From Runella rosea (GTDB lineage: Bacteria > Bacteroidota > Bacteroidia > Cytophagales > Spirosomataceae): a DNA stretch of 64,000 nucleotides. The stretch is from assembly GCF_003325355.1 (NCBI RefSeq), contig NZ_CP030850.1:1488001-1552000 (forward strand), in the 5' to 3' direction. Below, one piece after another: positions 53,427-63,257 of this stretch; the first letter of the stretch is position 1; the number at the start of each line of letters is the position of its first letter. The position numbers and the translations under genes were made by a program. The notes beneath the pieces were generated by a model, which ran no database searches, was not told the origin of the DNA, and saw only the letters and a list, made by a program, of their open reading frames with translations.

Positions 53427-56372
53427 CTACGCCAGCAAATCAATAATATCCTCTTTGGTCAGGGATTTTACAAAGCTTTCTTCGGTGGTTATCAGTTCAT
53501 TAAAAAGTTTTTGCTTGCTTCGCTGCAAGTCTAGAATTTTTTCTTCTACCGAGTTTTTGGTAATGAATTTGTAGGTAAAAACAGTCCGTTGCTGCCCAAT
53601 GCGGTGGGCGCGGTCAATGGCCTGCGCCTCAATGGCTGGGTTCCACCACGGGTCCAAAATAAATACGTAATCGGCTGCCGTAAGATTCAACCCCAAGCCC
53701 CCCGCCCGGAGCGAAATGAGGAAGATTTTTATTTCATCATTTTCCTGAAAAAGTTCTACCTGCGCCTGACGGTCGGTAGTGGAGCCATCCAAATACGCAT
53801 ACCGAATGCCGCGCGTATCAAGATAACGTCTCAAAATGGTAAGGTGTCGAATAAATTGACTGAATATCAACACCTTATGATCTCCTGCTAACAGTTCTTC
53901 CAACTTTGTCTGAATCTCTTCCAATTTGCCCGATTCGCCCTCATATTCTTCATCAATCATGCGCGGGTGATTGGCGAGTTGTCGCAGCTTGGTCAGCCCC
54001 TGCAACACCATAATCTGCGATTTGGCAATGCCTTCTTCCTCAATCTGCTCTAAAATATAGTTACGATAATACGACTTGGTCTCTTCGTAGCGCTGCTCCT
54101 GCTCCTCTACCATGTCGCAATAATGGACACTCTCCACTTTGGGCGGTAAATCCAAGGCAACCTGCGACTTATGGCGACGCAACAAAAACGGTTTGATTAG
54201 TGAATACAGCTTCTGCGAGCGCTTCTCGTCATTGTGTTTTTCAATCGGCACCTGAAAATGCGACCTAAAATAAGATTGACTACCCAACAAACCAGGGTTT
54301 ACAAAGGTCATTTGCGTCCACAAATCCATGGTCGTATTTTCGAGTGGAGTTCCCGTTAAAATCAACCGATTGCGGGCATCCAGCTGCATCACGGCCTTGG
54401 TAATGTGCGACGATGGGTTTTTGATGGCCTGCGATTCATCCAGAATGATGTAGTGAAATGGGTAGTTTTTCAGCATATCGATGTCGATACGCACGATGCC
54501 GTAGGAAGTCAAAATCAAATCGTAATCGTCAAACTGGCGGGGATTTTTATCGCGGTAAGTGCCAGTATAGACCAATACCCGCAATTGGGGCGTAAAGCGC
54601 TGCGCCTCCAGTTGCCAGTTGTACAACAGCGACGTTGGCATCACCAGCAGCGAAGGTCGATTGGCCCCCTTCTCTTTTTGGTACTGCAACATGGCCAAGG
54701 TGGTCACGGTCTTTCCCAAGCCCATATCGTCGGCCAAACAACCTCCAAAACGATAGCTATTCAAGAAATTAATCCAGTCATACCCCGCTTTTTGATATGG
54801 GCGCAACGTGCCCACAAAACCTTCGGGCAATGGATTTTCGTCGATTTCTTTAAAGTCGCGCAGTTGTTCCAATTTACGGCTCATGATTACCTTGGCTAGG
54901 CTATCTTCCGCAAATTCCTGAACAAGGGCGAGGTGGTGCTTACGTAACAAAAACTGCTGGCTATCAGGATCATACTCCGCAAATGCAAACAATTCTGAAT
55001 ACGCCGTCAACCACGCTTCGGGGATAATAGCAATCTCACCGTTGGGCAGCGTAAATTCCTTTTTACGGGCCAAAATCAGGTTTTTAAGCTTTATAAACGG
55101 AATCTCAAACTCTCCAAAACGCACTTTGGCGTATATGTCAAACCAATCGCGGCCTTCTTCAAACGAAATATCAATGGAGGAATACCCCAAAAAGTACTGC
55201 TTTCCGTTTTCTGCGCTCTGCCGAATCTGAATTCCCGCTTCCTTCAACGTAAAATGGTGGGTTCTGAGCCACTCAAAGGCCTCGCTTCGAGCCATTTTTT
55301 TGCGACCCTGTAACATATCCAGCCCCAAACCTTTGAGCAACAACACCTTGGCTTTTTCAACGCGGATGTCCCGCCTCACTTTATGAAAGAGGTAAGAATC
55401 ACCGCTTTTTTCCAAACTCACGTTGGCATTGGCCGCAAAGCTATCAAACTTAAACAAGAAATTTCCGTACCGAAACGACAACTCCAGCACCACTTGCGAC
55501 GTGTCGTCGGTGGCAATGATGTCATCGTCATCCGTCGGTTCAAACAACGTGGCAACCTTATTTGAAGTATGCGTCAGTTCAGTCAAGTGAAGAATGGGAA
55601 TCAGTTCGGCGGTCTCGTATTTTATCTCAAACCCATCAGCATACACTTCGTAAGCTGCCACCAGAGGTACCACAAATCGCTGGAAATACTGTTCCTCAAC
55701 CGTGCGCGGAATAATGATTTGGGGTTTGGTCAAAAACGGACGTATTTTTTTCCCATCCACCGATTGGTCAAAATGGTATAATTTGTCCTGAATCAACAGC
55801 CATGCGGGTTCATCACAAACCAGCAGCGCATTCTGATTTCGAATATGCAGGCGTTCGCCTGCGTATTTTATGTTGGGATAATAATGCGTATTTTCTTCGT
55901 TGCGCTTAAAATGAAAATAAACTTTGGCCCGCTCAGGCATCCATTGAATTTTCTTCCAAGCAGGATTGTCGTCGGAGCCCATCACGTATAAATCCTTGGA
56001 TTTCAGACGCTCCAATATGTCCACTTTCCATTTCTCCACGTAGCCTGCAATGGCCTCTTGTATCAGTTTGTCGCCTTTTTGGGGGTCATACACTTTCAGA
56101 AAAAAATCTAATGCGGGGAGTTTTTTTGGGTTGAACTTTTTAAAAATAGTATCCTGCTGAATCGCATCAATGGCCTTCACCAATTCGAAATCATTCTCAT
56201 CTAATCCCTTCGAAAATTCCGCCACGTTTTTGGAAGAAACAATCTGATTCAGCAGCGTCAGCTCTCCTTTTCCATTGACTTGCACCACGTAAGACCCAAA
56301 CAAATACCCGAGATACTCGTGCTGAAAAAGAGAATAGACAATGGAAAAAGGCTGAGTAGTAGCAACTTTCAT
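53427..56372 (-). CDS. SNF2-family DEAD/DEAH helicase
   Basis: 981 residues. The N-terminal half (1-500) is the SNF2-associated region of bacterial HepA-like proteins. Helicase motifs: I CLADDMGLGKTVTT, Ia LVMPTSLLYNW, II ILDESQAIKN (DESQ), III LILTGTPLENT, IV KVLIFSQF, V LRAGGLGLNLTAADYVF, VI AIDRAHRIGQQRTVF. It probably remodels nucleoprotein complexes (RNA polymerase recycling or repair), as in RapA relatives. Single gene, divergent from AraC. Not surrounded by restriction or defence genes. Confidence 0.92.
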   Translation of the reverse strand: MKVATTQPFSIVYSLFQHEYLGYLFGSYVVQVNGKGELTLLNQIVSSKNVAEFSKGLDENDFELVKAIDAIQQDTIFKKFNPKKLPALDFFLKVYDPQKGDKLIQEAIAGYVEKWKVDILERLKSKDLYVMGSDDNPAWKKIQWMPERAKVYFHFKRNEENTHYYPNIKYAGERLHIRNQNALLVCDEPAWLLIQDKLYHFDQSVDGKKIRPFLTKPQIIIPRTVEEQYFQRFVVPLVAAYEVYADGFEIKYETAELIPILHLTELTHTSNKVATLFEPTDDDDIIATDDTSQVVLELSFRYGNFLFKFDSFAANANVSLEKSGDSYLFHKVRRDIRVEKAKVLLLKGLGLDMLQGRKKMARSEAFEWLRTHHFTLKEAGIQIRQSAENGKQYFLGYSSIDISFEEGRDWFDIYAKVRFGEFEIPFIKLKNLILARKKEFTLPNGEIAIIPEAWLTAYSELFAFAEYDPDSQQFLLRKHHLALVQEFAEDSLAKVIMSRKLEQLRDFKEIDENPLPEGFVGTLRPYQKAGYDWINFLNSYRFGGCLADDMGLGKTVTTLAMLQYQKEKGANRPSLLVMPTSLLYNWQLEAQRFTPQLRVLVYTGTYRDKNPRQFDDYDLILTSYGIVRIDIDMLKNYPFHYIILDESQAIKNPSSHITKAVMQLDARNRLILTGTPLENTTMDLWTQMTFVNPGLLGSQSYFRSHFQVPIEKHNDEKRSQKLYSLIKPFLLRRHKSQVALDLPPKVESVHYCDMVEEQEQRYEETKSYYRNYILEQIEEEGIAKSQIMVLQGLTKLRQLANHPRMIDEEYEGESGKLEEIQTKLEELLAGDHKVLIFSQFIRHLTILRRYLDTRGIRYAYLDGSTTDRQAQVELFQENDEIKIFLISLRAGGLGLNLTAADYVFILDPWWNPAIEAQAIDRAHRIGQQRTVFTYKFITKNSVEEKILDLQRSKQKLFNELITTEESFVKSLTKEDIIDLLA

Positions 56373-56693
56373 ACTAAAATTTTACCGAACAAAAGGAAGA
56401 GATTTATCCAAAACGTATACTCAAAAAGTAACGCCACTTTTCGAACGTTTACAAATATACGCCCGTAGTACCTTCCAAACAAGTTTTGAATTCAACTAAA
56501 AGAAAAAAGCGACCAAAGTCGCTTTTTTCTGATATCATCATAGGTTTTTAGTGAGAAAAGTAGTGTGATTGCTTCTCTGACAACGATACAAATGTCCTAA
56601 TTTCTTTCCTAAAAAAATCATACCCTTTTTTCCACAATTTGTTCTGTTTTAACATTTTGACAATATTTGCGCAACAATACACGACAATCAAGC
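56373..56693. other. Divergent intergenic region with a strong hairpin
   Basis: 321 bp between the starts of the helicase (minus) and AraC (plus) genes. It has no open frame with family resemblance but carries the perfect terminator-like hairpin at 56503-56528. Confidence 0.5.
56503..56528. terminator. Perfect terminator-type hairpin between divergent genes
   Basis: AAAAAAGCGAC, loop CAAA, GTCGCTTTTTT: 11-bp arms with A and T runs, so functional on either strand. No annotated gene ends here, which suggests an unannotated short transcript or an attenuator of one of the flanking genes. Confidence 0.8.
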
Positions 56694-57536
56694 ATGAAAA
56701 CCGAGTACGAGAACATCACGCCCGACAAAGGTAGCTCTTTTAAAGTACTGCGTTGGCGCTCGCATGAAGATCGTTTTTTTTGGCATCAGCACCCCGAATA
56801 CGAAATTGTTTATATCCACAAAGGCACCGGAAAACGGCACATCGGACAGCACCTTTCGCACTTTGAAGAGGGCGCTTTGATGTTTATCGGCCCCAATATT
56901 CCACACCTTAATTTTGGTTACGGTGCCGACAATGAACACGAAGAAATCGTCATTCAGTTACGAGATGACTTTCTGGGAGAATCTTTTTTGCAAAGCCCCG
57001 AACTTCACGCAATCAAACGTCTTTTTGAATTATCGAAACAGGGGCTTAATTTTTACGGAAAAACCCAACGAAATGTAGCTTCACAAATGTTGCGGATGCC
57101 GTCGCTCAATTACTTTGAACGACTCATTCAATTATTACTGATTTTGCAGGAATTGGCCACCACCAAAGAATATAATTTGCTCAAAATAAACGGAATTTCG
57201 TACGAGCACAGCCACCGAGAAGAGGCCCGCATCCGACAAATCTACGCTTTTGTCGAAAAAAACTATCGCAGCGAGATTGACTTACAAACCGTCGCAGACT
57301 TGGCCAGCCTGACCGTCCCTTCGTTTTGTCGTTATTTTAAAAAAATAACCCAAATGACTTTCACCGATTTTGTGAATGAGTACCGGGTAAAACAGGCGTG
57401 TAAGATGTTTACCCAAAACCCTTCGGTTACGGATGTGTGTTACTCCAACGGGTTTAATAACCTATCACATTTTACCAAGACGTTTAAGTCGGTAACGGGT
57501 AAAACACCCAGAGAATATAAGAAGGAATTAATTTAA
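56694..57536 (+). CDS. AraC-family regulator
   Basis: 280 residues from the ATG at 56694. Cupin-type N-terminus (WHQHPEYEIVYIHKGTGKRH, LMFIGPNIPHLNFG) for ligand binding; C-terminal double HTH (about 180-278) with IDLQTVADLASLTVPSFCRY and VTDVCYSNGFNNLSHFTKTF. Sugar-responsive AraC proteins have this form. The saccharopine dehydrogenase gene converges with it; its target may be elsewhere. Confidence 0.92.
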   Translation: MKTEYENITPDKGSSFKVLRWRSHEDRFFWHQHPEYEIVYIHKGTGKRHIGQHLSHFEEGALMFIGPNIPHLNFGYGADNEHEEIVIQLRDDFLGESFLQSPELHAIKRLFELSKQGLNFYGKTQRNVASQMLRMPSLNYFERLIQLLLILQELATTKEYNLLKINGISYEHSHREEARIRQIYAFVEKNYRSEIDLQTVADLASLTVPSFCRYFKKITQMTFTDFVNEYRVKQACKMFTQNPSVTDVCYSNGFNNLSHFTKTFKSVTGKTPREYKKELI

Positions 57537-57670
57537 AGAAATCAAGCCATATTATCAGCAAAAAGTTATTGATGGCAAGCATAAAATGCTCGTCATCAAT
57601 AACTTCTGCTAAAAAACGTGTACTCACTTGTTTAAATCATGGAAATCCGCTTGCGTCTACCCATTCAGTT

Positions 57671-58732
57671 TTAATTATTATCCCTAAAAAAAGTCCCGTT
57701 TTCAGTAGCCAAAAATGCTTCAAAGGGTATTTCTTCTTGTTTGATAAATCCTTGCTGGGGTAAGGTTCCCGCTGCTACCATTTCTACCACCGCCGCAATA
57801 GAAGCCGCCGTAGTCCAAGAAATAGCTCTCCAGTGTTGCCCGTCAATGAGACGTGGGTGGTACGCTCTATAAAATTCTTCACGGGCCAGTCCGTCAGTTT
57901 GCCAACCCTCTACCACGGCATACACATACACAACATCCTCTTTAACAGGCGGTTTTGCCGAAGTCAATATTTCTTCAATTTGCTGACGATTGTTCTTCAA
58001 AATCAATTCATATAACAAAAACCGCATCAGCTTGGCGTGTCCAGGATAGCGAATGGTCTTGTAGTTTAGGGTATCAACTTTCCCGAGATAGGTTTCACAC
58101 ATAGTACCAAGCCCCCCTGACGTACTAAATGCCTCAAACTCCTGACCTTCAATATTTATTACTTCGATACCATCCAACGACGACACCATTTTGCGTTCGC
58201 CGTTGTGAATAACTTCGGCGTCGTTGATGTATTCGTTGATGACCCCCGCCGGCGACCACGTGAAAGAATATCCCAAAAGCCCGTTGGGATAACAAGGCAG
58301 CGCTCCCACGCGGAGTTCGATGTCACGGAGTTTATTAAATCGTTTGGCTAAATCTGCTCCCACAATTCCGATGAATCCTGGCGCTAATCCGCACTGAGGG
58401 GCCATCACCCCACGGTGTGTTTCGGCCATTTGGCGAATGGCGGCCGTAGTGGGAACATCTTCCGTCAAATCAAAATAATGAATTCCCAGTTTATAGGCGG
58501 CATTGGCAATGGGCAAGTTGAGATTATAAGGCATGCACGACACCACCGCGTCGAAATCAGCCAGCGTAGTTTCGATAAAAGCTTCATTGGTTACGTCCCC
58601 TTCGATGATTTCAAAAGGGAGAGACTTTGTAGGTCGGCGCTTGTCCAAACCTTTTACGTTAAATTGTTTGTTGAGCAAGGTAGCCACCAATGAGCCAACC
58701 TTACCCAAACCAATAATTAATACATTTTGCAT
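57671..58732 (-). CDS. Saccharopine dehydrogenase family protein
   Basis: 353 residues from the ATG at 58732 (QNVLIIGLGKVGSLVATLLN). The frame is open 150 bp upstream, but that part is not family-like. NAD(P)-binding Rossmann GLGKVG, then VVSCMPYNLNLPIANAAYKL and APQCGLAPGFIGIVGADLAK of the saccharopine dehydrogenase C-terminal domain. Related enzymes make or break saccharopine, or act in carboxynorspermidine or lysine metabolism. No second lysine gene is near. The 386-bp region between it and recJ has no gene. Confidence 0.88.
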   Translation of the reverse strand: MQNVLIIGLGKVGSLVATLLNKQFNVKGLDKRRPTKSLPFEIIEGDVTNEAFIETTLADFDAVVSCMPYNLNLPIANAAYKLGIHYFDLTEDVPTTAAIRQMAETHRGVMAPQCGLAPGFIGIVGADLAKRFNKLRDIELRVGALPCYPNGLLGYSFTWSPAGVINEYINDAEVIHNGERKMVSSLDGIEVINIEGQEFEAFSTSGGLGTMCETYLGKVDTLNYKTIRYPGHAKLMRFLLYELILKNNRQQIEEILTSAKPPVKEDVVYVYAVVEGWQTDGLAREEFYRAYHPRLIDGQHWRAISWTTAASIAAVVEMVAAGTLPQQGFIKQEEIPFEAFLATENGTFFRDNN

Positions 58733-59142
58733 AATTTGTTGATTTTTGGATGAAATACAATAATGACGTTGAAAACAACAAAAATGGGTTTGTCGCCCGC
58801 AGGGAATCCATGAAATACAAATAAGCACTCCTGTCAGTCGGGCGTGGCAAATCAGAAAATTAGGGAACAAAGGAGCAGGCACTACGAAGGTAGGCCAAAC
58901 GAGCGAGGGATTTTTTGAGTTCAGGATTCATAGCAGAGCAAATGTAAAAATCCTTTGTTGTTTGGGCAAGTCGTAGTTAAAAAAACAAAAAATACCCCCA
59001 GTGACATTTTGTATTGTTTATCAAAACCCAATCATAAACAACTCACAAACAGCGCATTTCTGCCGAAAGTACCGCAGAATAGACGTAACCGTTAAGCCAT
59101 TAAATTTAAAAGCTTTCAATGATTTTCGTTAATTTGCAGACT
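58733..59142. other. Divergent intergenic region, no gene
   Basis: 410 bp of AT-rich sequence separating two divergent genes. TTAATTTG (59129-59136), only 7 bp before the recJ ATG, looks like a -7 box and would give a nearly leaderless transcript. No RNA gene or repeat recognised. Confidence 0.35.
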
Positions 59143-60864
59143 ATGAATACCAAACGCTGGACATACCGACAAACCCTAACGCCCAATCAACAAGCCCAAG
59201 CGGATACCCTCGCTGCTTCTATCAACGTAAATCCATTTTTGGGGCGTTTGTTGGTGCAAAGAGGCATCACCACGTTTGAGGCCGCCAAAGCTTTTTTTCG
59301 TCCCTCCATCGAACACCTCCATGATCCGTTTCTGATGAAAGACATGGACAAGGCCGTGTCAAGACTGCTCCGAGCGTTTGAAAATCAGGAAAAAATTATC
59401 ATTTACGGCGATTATGACGTCGATGGCGCTACGTCGGTGGCGGTTTTTTATGGATTTCTAAAAAAACACTATCCTTCCATTGAATACTATATTCCTGACC
59501 GTTATATTGAAGGTTACGGCGTTTCGTCGCAGGGAATTGACTATGCCGAAGCCAATGGTTTTTCGCTCATTGTTACACTCGACTGCGGCATCAAATCCGC
59601 CGATAAAGTAGCCGATGCTAAAAGTCGCGGCATTGATTTTATCATCTGCGACCACCACCGCCCAGACACCAACCTGCCGCCTGCCGTGGCCATTCTGGAC
59701 CCAAAACAGGAAGATTGCGCGTATCCTTATAAAGAATTGACGGGCTGCGGGGTAGGCTTCAAGCTTTTACAGGCACTTTGTCAGCAGGGATTTGCCGACG
59801 AGGATGAACTCATGGACCAGCTCGATTTATTGGTGGTAAGCATTGCCGCCGACATCGTACACATCACGGGAGAAAATCGCATTTTGGCCGCTTATGGCAT
59901 CAAAAAACTCAATGAACGCAAACGCGTTGGCCTCAATGCGCTGATTGAGATTGCGGGTTTCAAAAACGACCTCGACGTCACCAACGTGGTCTTTGGTCTT
60001 GCGCCCCGCATCAATGCCGCTGGTCGAATTGCCCACGCCAAAGAAGCTGTCAGGCTATTGCTTTGCAACGACAAAGATGAGGCCGAAGCTTTTGCGCAGG
60101 AAATCAACAAACACAACAGCGACCGCCGCACGTTTGACACGAGCATCACCGACGAAGCCCTCAACATGATTCGCGAGGACGCTTGGATGGTGAGCGCCAA
60201 CAGCACAGTTTTGTACAAAGAAGACTGGCACAAGGGCGTGGTGGGCATTGTGGCGAGCCGATGTATCGAGCATTTTCACCGCCCTACCATTATCCTGACC
60301 AATTCGCACGGCAAAGCCGCTGGCTCGGCGCGCTCGGTGCCTGGGTTTGACGTCTACGAAGCCATTGAGGCATGCGCTGATTTATTAGAACAGTTTGGCG
60401 GGCATACCTTTGCGGCGGGGCTTTCCTTGGCGGTCGACAACGTACCCGCCTTCCGGATGCGGTTTGACGAGATTGTTAAAAATCGGATTTCTCCCGAACA
60501 ACTTACCCCGCTCGTTGATATTGACATGGATTTGGAATTGAACGCCATCAACGCCAAATTTTACAATATTCTTAAACAAATGGCACCTTTCGGTCCCGAA
60601 AACATGACGCCCGTATTTGCGAGCCACGACGTGCGCTTGAGCGGCACGCCAACCATTATGAAGGAAAAACACCTCAAAATAGAGGTCTTTCAACCTTCTC
60701 CACAGGGAGCCGTGAAATTTACCGCCATTGGGTTTGGCATGGCTGATCTGTATCCCAAACTCATCACTGGCAAGCCTTTTTCCATCGCCTATACCATTGA
60801 AGAAAATACGTTTCGGGATAAAACGACGTTACAATTGTATCTGAAAGACATCCGATTTGAGTAA
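59143..60864 (+). CDS. recJ: Single-stranded-DNA-specific exonuclease RecJ
   Basis: 573 residues from the ATG at 59143; an ATG at 59119 would put the likely -7 box inside the gene. The DHH core is complete: YGDYDVDGATSVAVF, TLDCGIKSADKV, CDHHRPDTNLPPAVAILDP and GVGFKLLQAL. The DHHA1 domain has KGVVGIVASRCIEHFHRPTI with GSARSVPGFDV. The C-terminal OB region has the LKDIRFE end. It degrades ssDNA 5'-3' in recombination and repair. lptB follows at 112 bp. Confidence 0.96.
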   Translation: MNTKRWTYRQTLTPNQQAQADTLAASINVNPFLGRLLVQRGITTFEAAKAFFRPSIEHLHDPFLMKDMDKAVSRLLRAFENQEKIIIYGDYDVDGATSVAVFYGFLKKHYPSIEYYIPDRYIEGYGVSSQGIDYAEANGFSLIVTLDCGIKSADKVADAKSRGIDFIICDHHRPDTNLPPAVAILDPKQEDCAYPYKELTGCGVGFKLLQALCQQGFADEDELMDQLDLLVVSIAADIVHITGENRILAAYGIKKLNERKRVGLNALIEIAGFKNDLDVTNVVFGLAPRINAAGRIAHAKEAVRLLLCNDKDEAEAFAQEINKHNSDRRTFDTSITDEALNMIREDAWMVSANSTVLYKEDWHKGVVGIVASRCIEHFHRPTIILTNSHGKAAGSARSVPGFDVYEAIEACADLLEQFGGHTFAAGLSLAVDNVPAFRMRFDEIVKNRISPEQLTPLVDIDMDLELNAINAKFYNILKQMAPFGPENMTPVFASHDVRLSGTPTIMKEKHLKIEVFQPSPQGAVKFTAIGFGMADLYPKLITGKPFSIAYTIEENTFRDKTTLQLYLKDIRFE

Positions 60865-60976
60865 TAACACTCGTTCTACGCGTCTGTCGCTAGGTGCTAG
60901 GCAGTCTAAAATAGCTTCTCCGCGAAGCCACGACCTGCACCACCAGTGACGACAAAACAGTAGTATAGAATAGCTT

Positions 60977-61708
60977 ATGATTCTAAGAACCGAAAATTTA
61001 ATAAAAAAATACGGCTCGCGCCTCGTTAACGACAACGTGAGCTACCAAGTGGGACAGGGAGAAATTGTGGGGCTATTGGGTCCCAACGGTGCTGGCAAAA
61101 CTACCTCATTTTATATGGCCACGGGCTTGGTAAAACCCAACAGCGGCCACGTTTACATTGACGATAAAGACATTACCGACCTTCCGATGTACAAACGAGC
61201 GCGGCTCGGAATCGGGTACTTAGCGCAGGAAGCGTCCATCTTTAGAACCTTGACCGTTGAAGAAAACATCATTGCCGTTCTTGAAATGACCAGCCTCACC
61301 AAGGCCGACCAAAAAGCCAAATGCGAAGAGCTCTTGGATGAATTTAACCTGCACCACGTACGCAAAAACAAGGGAATGGTGCTGTCGGGCGGCGAACGTC
61401 GGCGCACTGAAATTGCCCGTTGTTTGGCCGTTGACCCCAAATTCATTCTCTTGGATGAGCCTTTTGCGGGAGTTGACCCCATTGCGGTAGAGGATATTCA
61501 AACCATTGTGGCCAAATTAAAATTCAGAAACATCGGCATTTTGATTACCGACCACAACGTATCTGAAACGCTGTCGATCACCGACCGCGCGTATTTATTG
61601 TTCGAAGGTAAAATCCTGAAACAGGGTACCCCCGAAGAACTCGCCGCCGACCCGCAAGTAAGACGGTTGTATTTAGGGCAAAGTTTTGAACTGAAGCGAA
61701 AAATTTAA
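60977..61708 (+). CDS. lptB: LPS export ABC transporter ATP-binding protein LptB
   Basis: 243 residues. Walker [16 protein letters not shown]-loop [20 protein letters not shown], signature [16 protein letters not shown], Walker [21 protein letters not shown] and H-loop [12 protein letters not shown]. The [16 protein letters not shown] and FAGVDPIAV stretches are LptB-specific. It powers transfer of lipopolysaccharide across the periplasm; the LptF/G permease and LptC/A genes are not in the window. Confidence 0.95.
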   Translation: MILRTENLIKKYGSRLVNDNVSYQVGQGEIVGLLGPNGAGKTTSFYMATGLVKPNSGHVYIDDKDITDLPMYKRARLGIGYLAQEASIFRTLTVEENIIAVLEMTSLTKADQKAKCEELLDEFNLHHVRKNKGMVLSGGERRRTEIARCLAVDPKFILLDEPFAGVDPIAVEDIQTIVAKLKFRNIGILITDHNVSETLSITDRAYLLFEGKILKQGTPEELAADPQVRRLYLGQSFELKRKI

Positions 61709-61814
61709 TTGTCAATGGGTTATCAATTACCCACTAAGCGGTCATTTTTAAGCGCCACTTAGCTGGTATTGCAACCATCTATCCATTAATTATCTTTCGT
61801 TCCCCTGCGCTATT

Positions 61815-61822
61815 TACTTTTG
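61815..61822 (+). promoter_or_regulatory. -7 box (TACTTTTG) of the DUF4199 gene
   Basis: Exact TAnnTTTG match, 31 bp before the ATG at 61854. Confidence 0.45.
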
Positions 61823-61853
61823 CCCATCATCCAACTTCTTAACCAACAACATT

Positions 61854-62372
61854 ATGGAACAACAAACAACTACCGCTCGTACCGCACTCAAATTTGGCAT
61901 TATTTCAGGCGTTGCCAGTATCGTCTTTATCACAATTCTTTACGTTTCTGGACAAGCCGCCAACAGCGCTCTGGCATGGCTCGGGGCCATCATTACGATT
62001 GCGGCGATGGTGCTGGGAATGAAGGAATACCGAACCCTGAACGGTGGTTTTATGACCTACGGCCAAGGTCTTGGCATCGGCACACTGATGTCGGCCGTTG
62101 GGGGCTTTATTTCTGCGGTCTATTCTTATATTTACAATGAATTCATTGACAACACTTTACGCCAACAAATCCTCGATAAAGTCCGTGAAGATTTAGAAAA
62201 CAGGGGCATGGACGATGCGCAGGTAGAACAGGCATTGGCAATGAGCGAAAAGTTTTCAAGCCCGGGTATTACTTTTGCGCTAAGTATTTTTGGCGCTATT
62301 TTAATCGGCTTTATTATTTCTCTGATTGTATCCGCAATTATGAAAAAGGACAAGCCTTTTGAATTAGAATAG
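61854..62372 (+). CDS. DUF4199 membrane protein
   Basis: 172 residues with four TM helices (KFGIISGVASIVFITILYVS, AWLGAIITIAAMVLGMKEYR, LGIGTLMSAVGGFISAVYSY, ALSIFGAILIGFIISLIVSA) and the conserved GGFMTYGQGLGIG loop, the DUF4199 signature. In Bacteroidota these genes are frequent and often sit near glycosyltransferases; function unknown. gldF begins 48 bp later and may share the transcript. Confidence 0.9.
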   Translation: MEQQTTTARTALKFGIISGVASIVFITILYVSGQAANSALAWLGAIITIAAMVLGMKEYRTLNGGFMTYGQGLGIGTLMSAVGGFISAVYSYIYNEFIDNTLRQQILDKVREDLENRGMDDAQVEQALAMSEKFSSPGITFALSIFGAILIGFIISLIVSAIMKKDKPFELE

Positions 62373-62420
62373 TAAACTGTTTTCTATTTTTTCGTCAAAC
62401 TTCTGGTGTACCGTACGCTT

Positions 62421-63149
62421 ATGCTCGCTATTTTTCGTAAAGAAATCAACTCCTTTTTCAGTTCACTGACAGCTTATATTGTCATGGCTGTTTTTCTGAC
62501 CGCCGTCGGTTTGTTGATGTGGGTTTTTCCCGACACCAACATTCTCAATTATGGCTACGCTGATTTGGGGACCTTTTTCAACCTCACCCCTTTTGTATTG
62601 TTGTTTCTGATTCCCGCCATCACCATGCGGGCTTTGGCCGAAGAAGTGCGCAACGGAACCATCGAATTGCTTTTGACCAAACCCCTCAGTACGTGGGGGT
62701 TAATATTGGGCAAATTCTGGGCGAGTTGGGCACTTGCCCTTGTGACATTGCTCCCGACGTTGCTTTATTATTACAGCATTTATCAACTCGGCAACCCCGT
62801 AGGCAACGTAGATTCGGCCCAAATTTTCGGTTCTTACATCGGTCTTGCCCTCTTGAGTGCCGTATTTGTTGCGGTAGGTTTGTGGACTTCTTCGCTGAGC
62901 GACAACCAAATTGTGGCTTTTGTACTGGGCGTTTTTATTTCGTTTTTGCTCTATAACGGCATCGGTGCGGTGGCCAAACTAGACTTTTGGGGTTCATTGG
63001 CGTATCCATTATCGTGGATTTCGCTAGACGAACAATACGCTGATTTGGGGCGCGGATTGATTGACTCACGAAATGTTGTTTATCTTTTCAGCGTAACACT
63101 GTTATTTTTGTGGTTGACCCAAAGCAGGGTGGCAGCACGACGAAAATAA
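62421..63149 (+). CDS. gldF: Gliding-motility ABC transporter permease GldF
   Basis: 242 residues from the ATG at 62421 (LAIFRKEINSFFSSLTAYIV), which matches family starts; a GTG at 62406 is possible. Six TM helices; AITMRALAEEVRNGTIELLL and KPLSTWGLILGKFWASW are the ABC-2 permease blocks of GldF. With GldG and GldA it forms the ABC transporter required for gliding. In many Bacteroidota gldG follows directly; here the next gene is a hydantoinase/oxoprolinase and a long hairpin intervenes. Confidence 0.88.
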   Translation: MLAIFRKEINSFFSSLTAYIVMAVFLTAVGLLMWVFPDTNILNYGYADLGTFFNLTPFVLLFLIPAITMRALAEEVRNGTIELLLTKPLSTWGLILGKFWASWALALVTLLPTLLYYYSIYQLGNPVGNVDSAQIFGSYIGLALLSAVFVAVGLWTSSLSDNQIVAFVLGVFISFLLYNGIGAVAKLDFWGSLAYPLSWISLDEQYADLGRGLIDSRNVVYLFSVTLLFLWLTQSRVAARRK

Positions 63150-63170
63150 CATCAACATAAAGATTAATCT

Positions 63171-63229
63171 AAGGGTTAAAAGCTACGAAGATGAGGGAAT
63201 AAGCCCCTCATCTTGAGCCTTTAACCCTT
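63171..63229. terminator. Nested hairpin after gldF
   Basis: Outer arms AAGGGTTAAA (63171-63180) and TTTAACCCTT (63220-63229); inner arms GATGAGGG and CCCTCATC (63190-63197, 63205-63212). It ends the gldF transcript before the next gene. Confidence 0.55.
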
Positions 63230-63257
63230 CACTTTTAGCTTTAAACCTTCACCTTTT

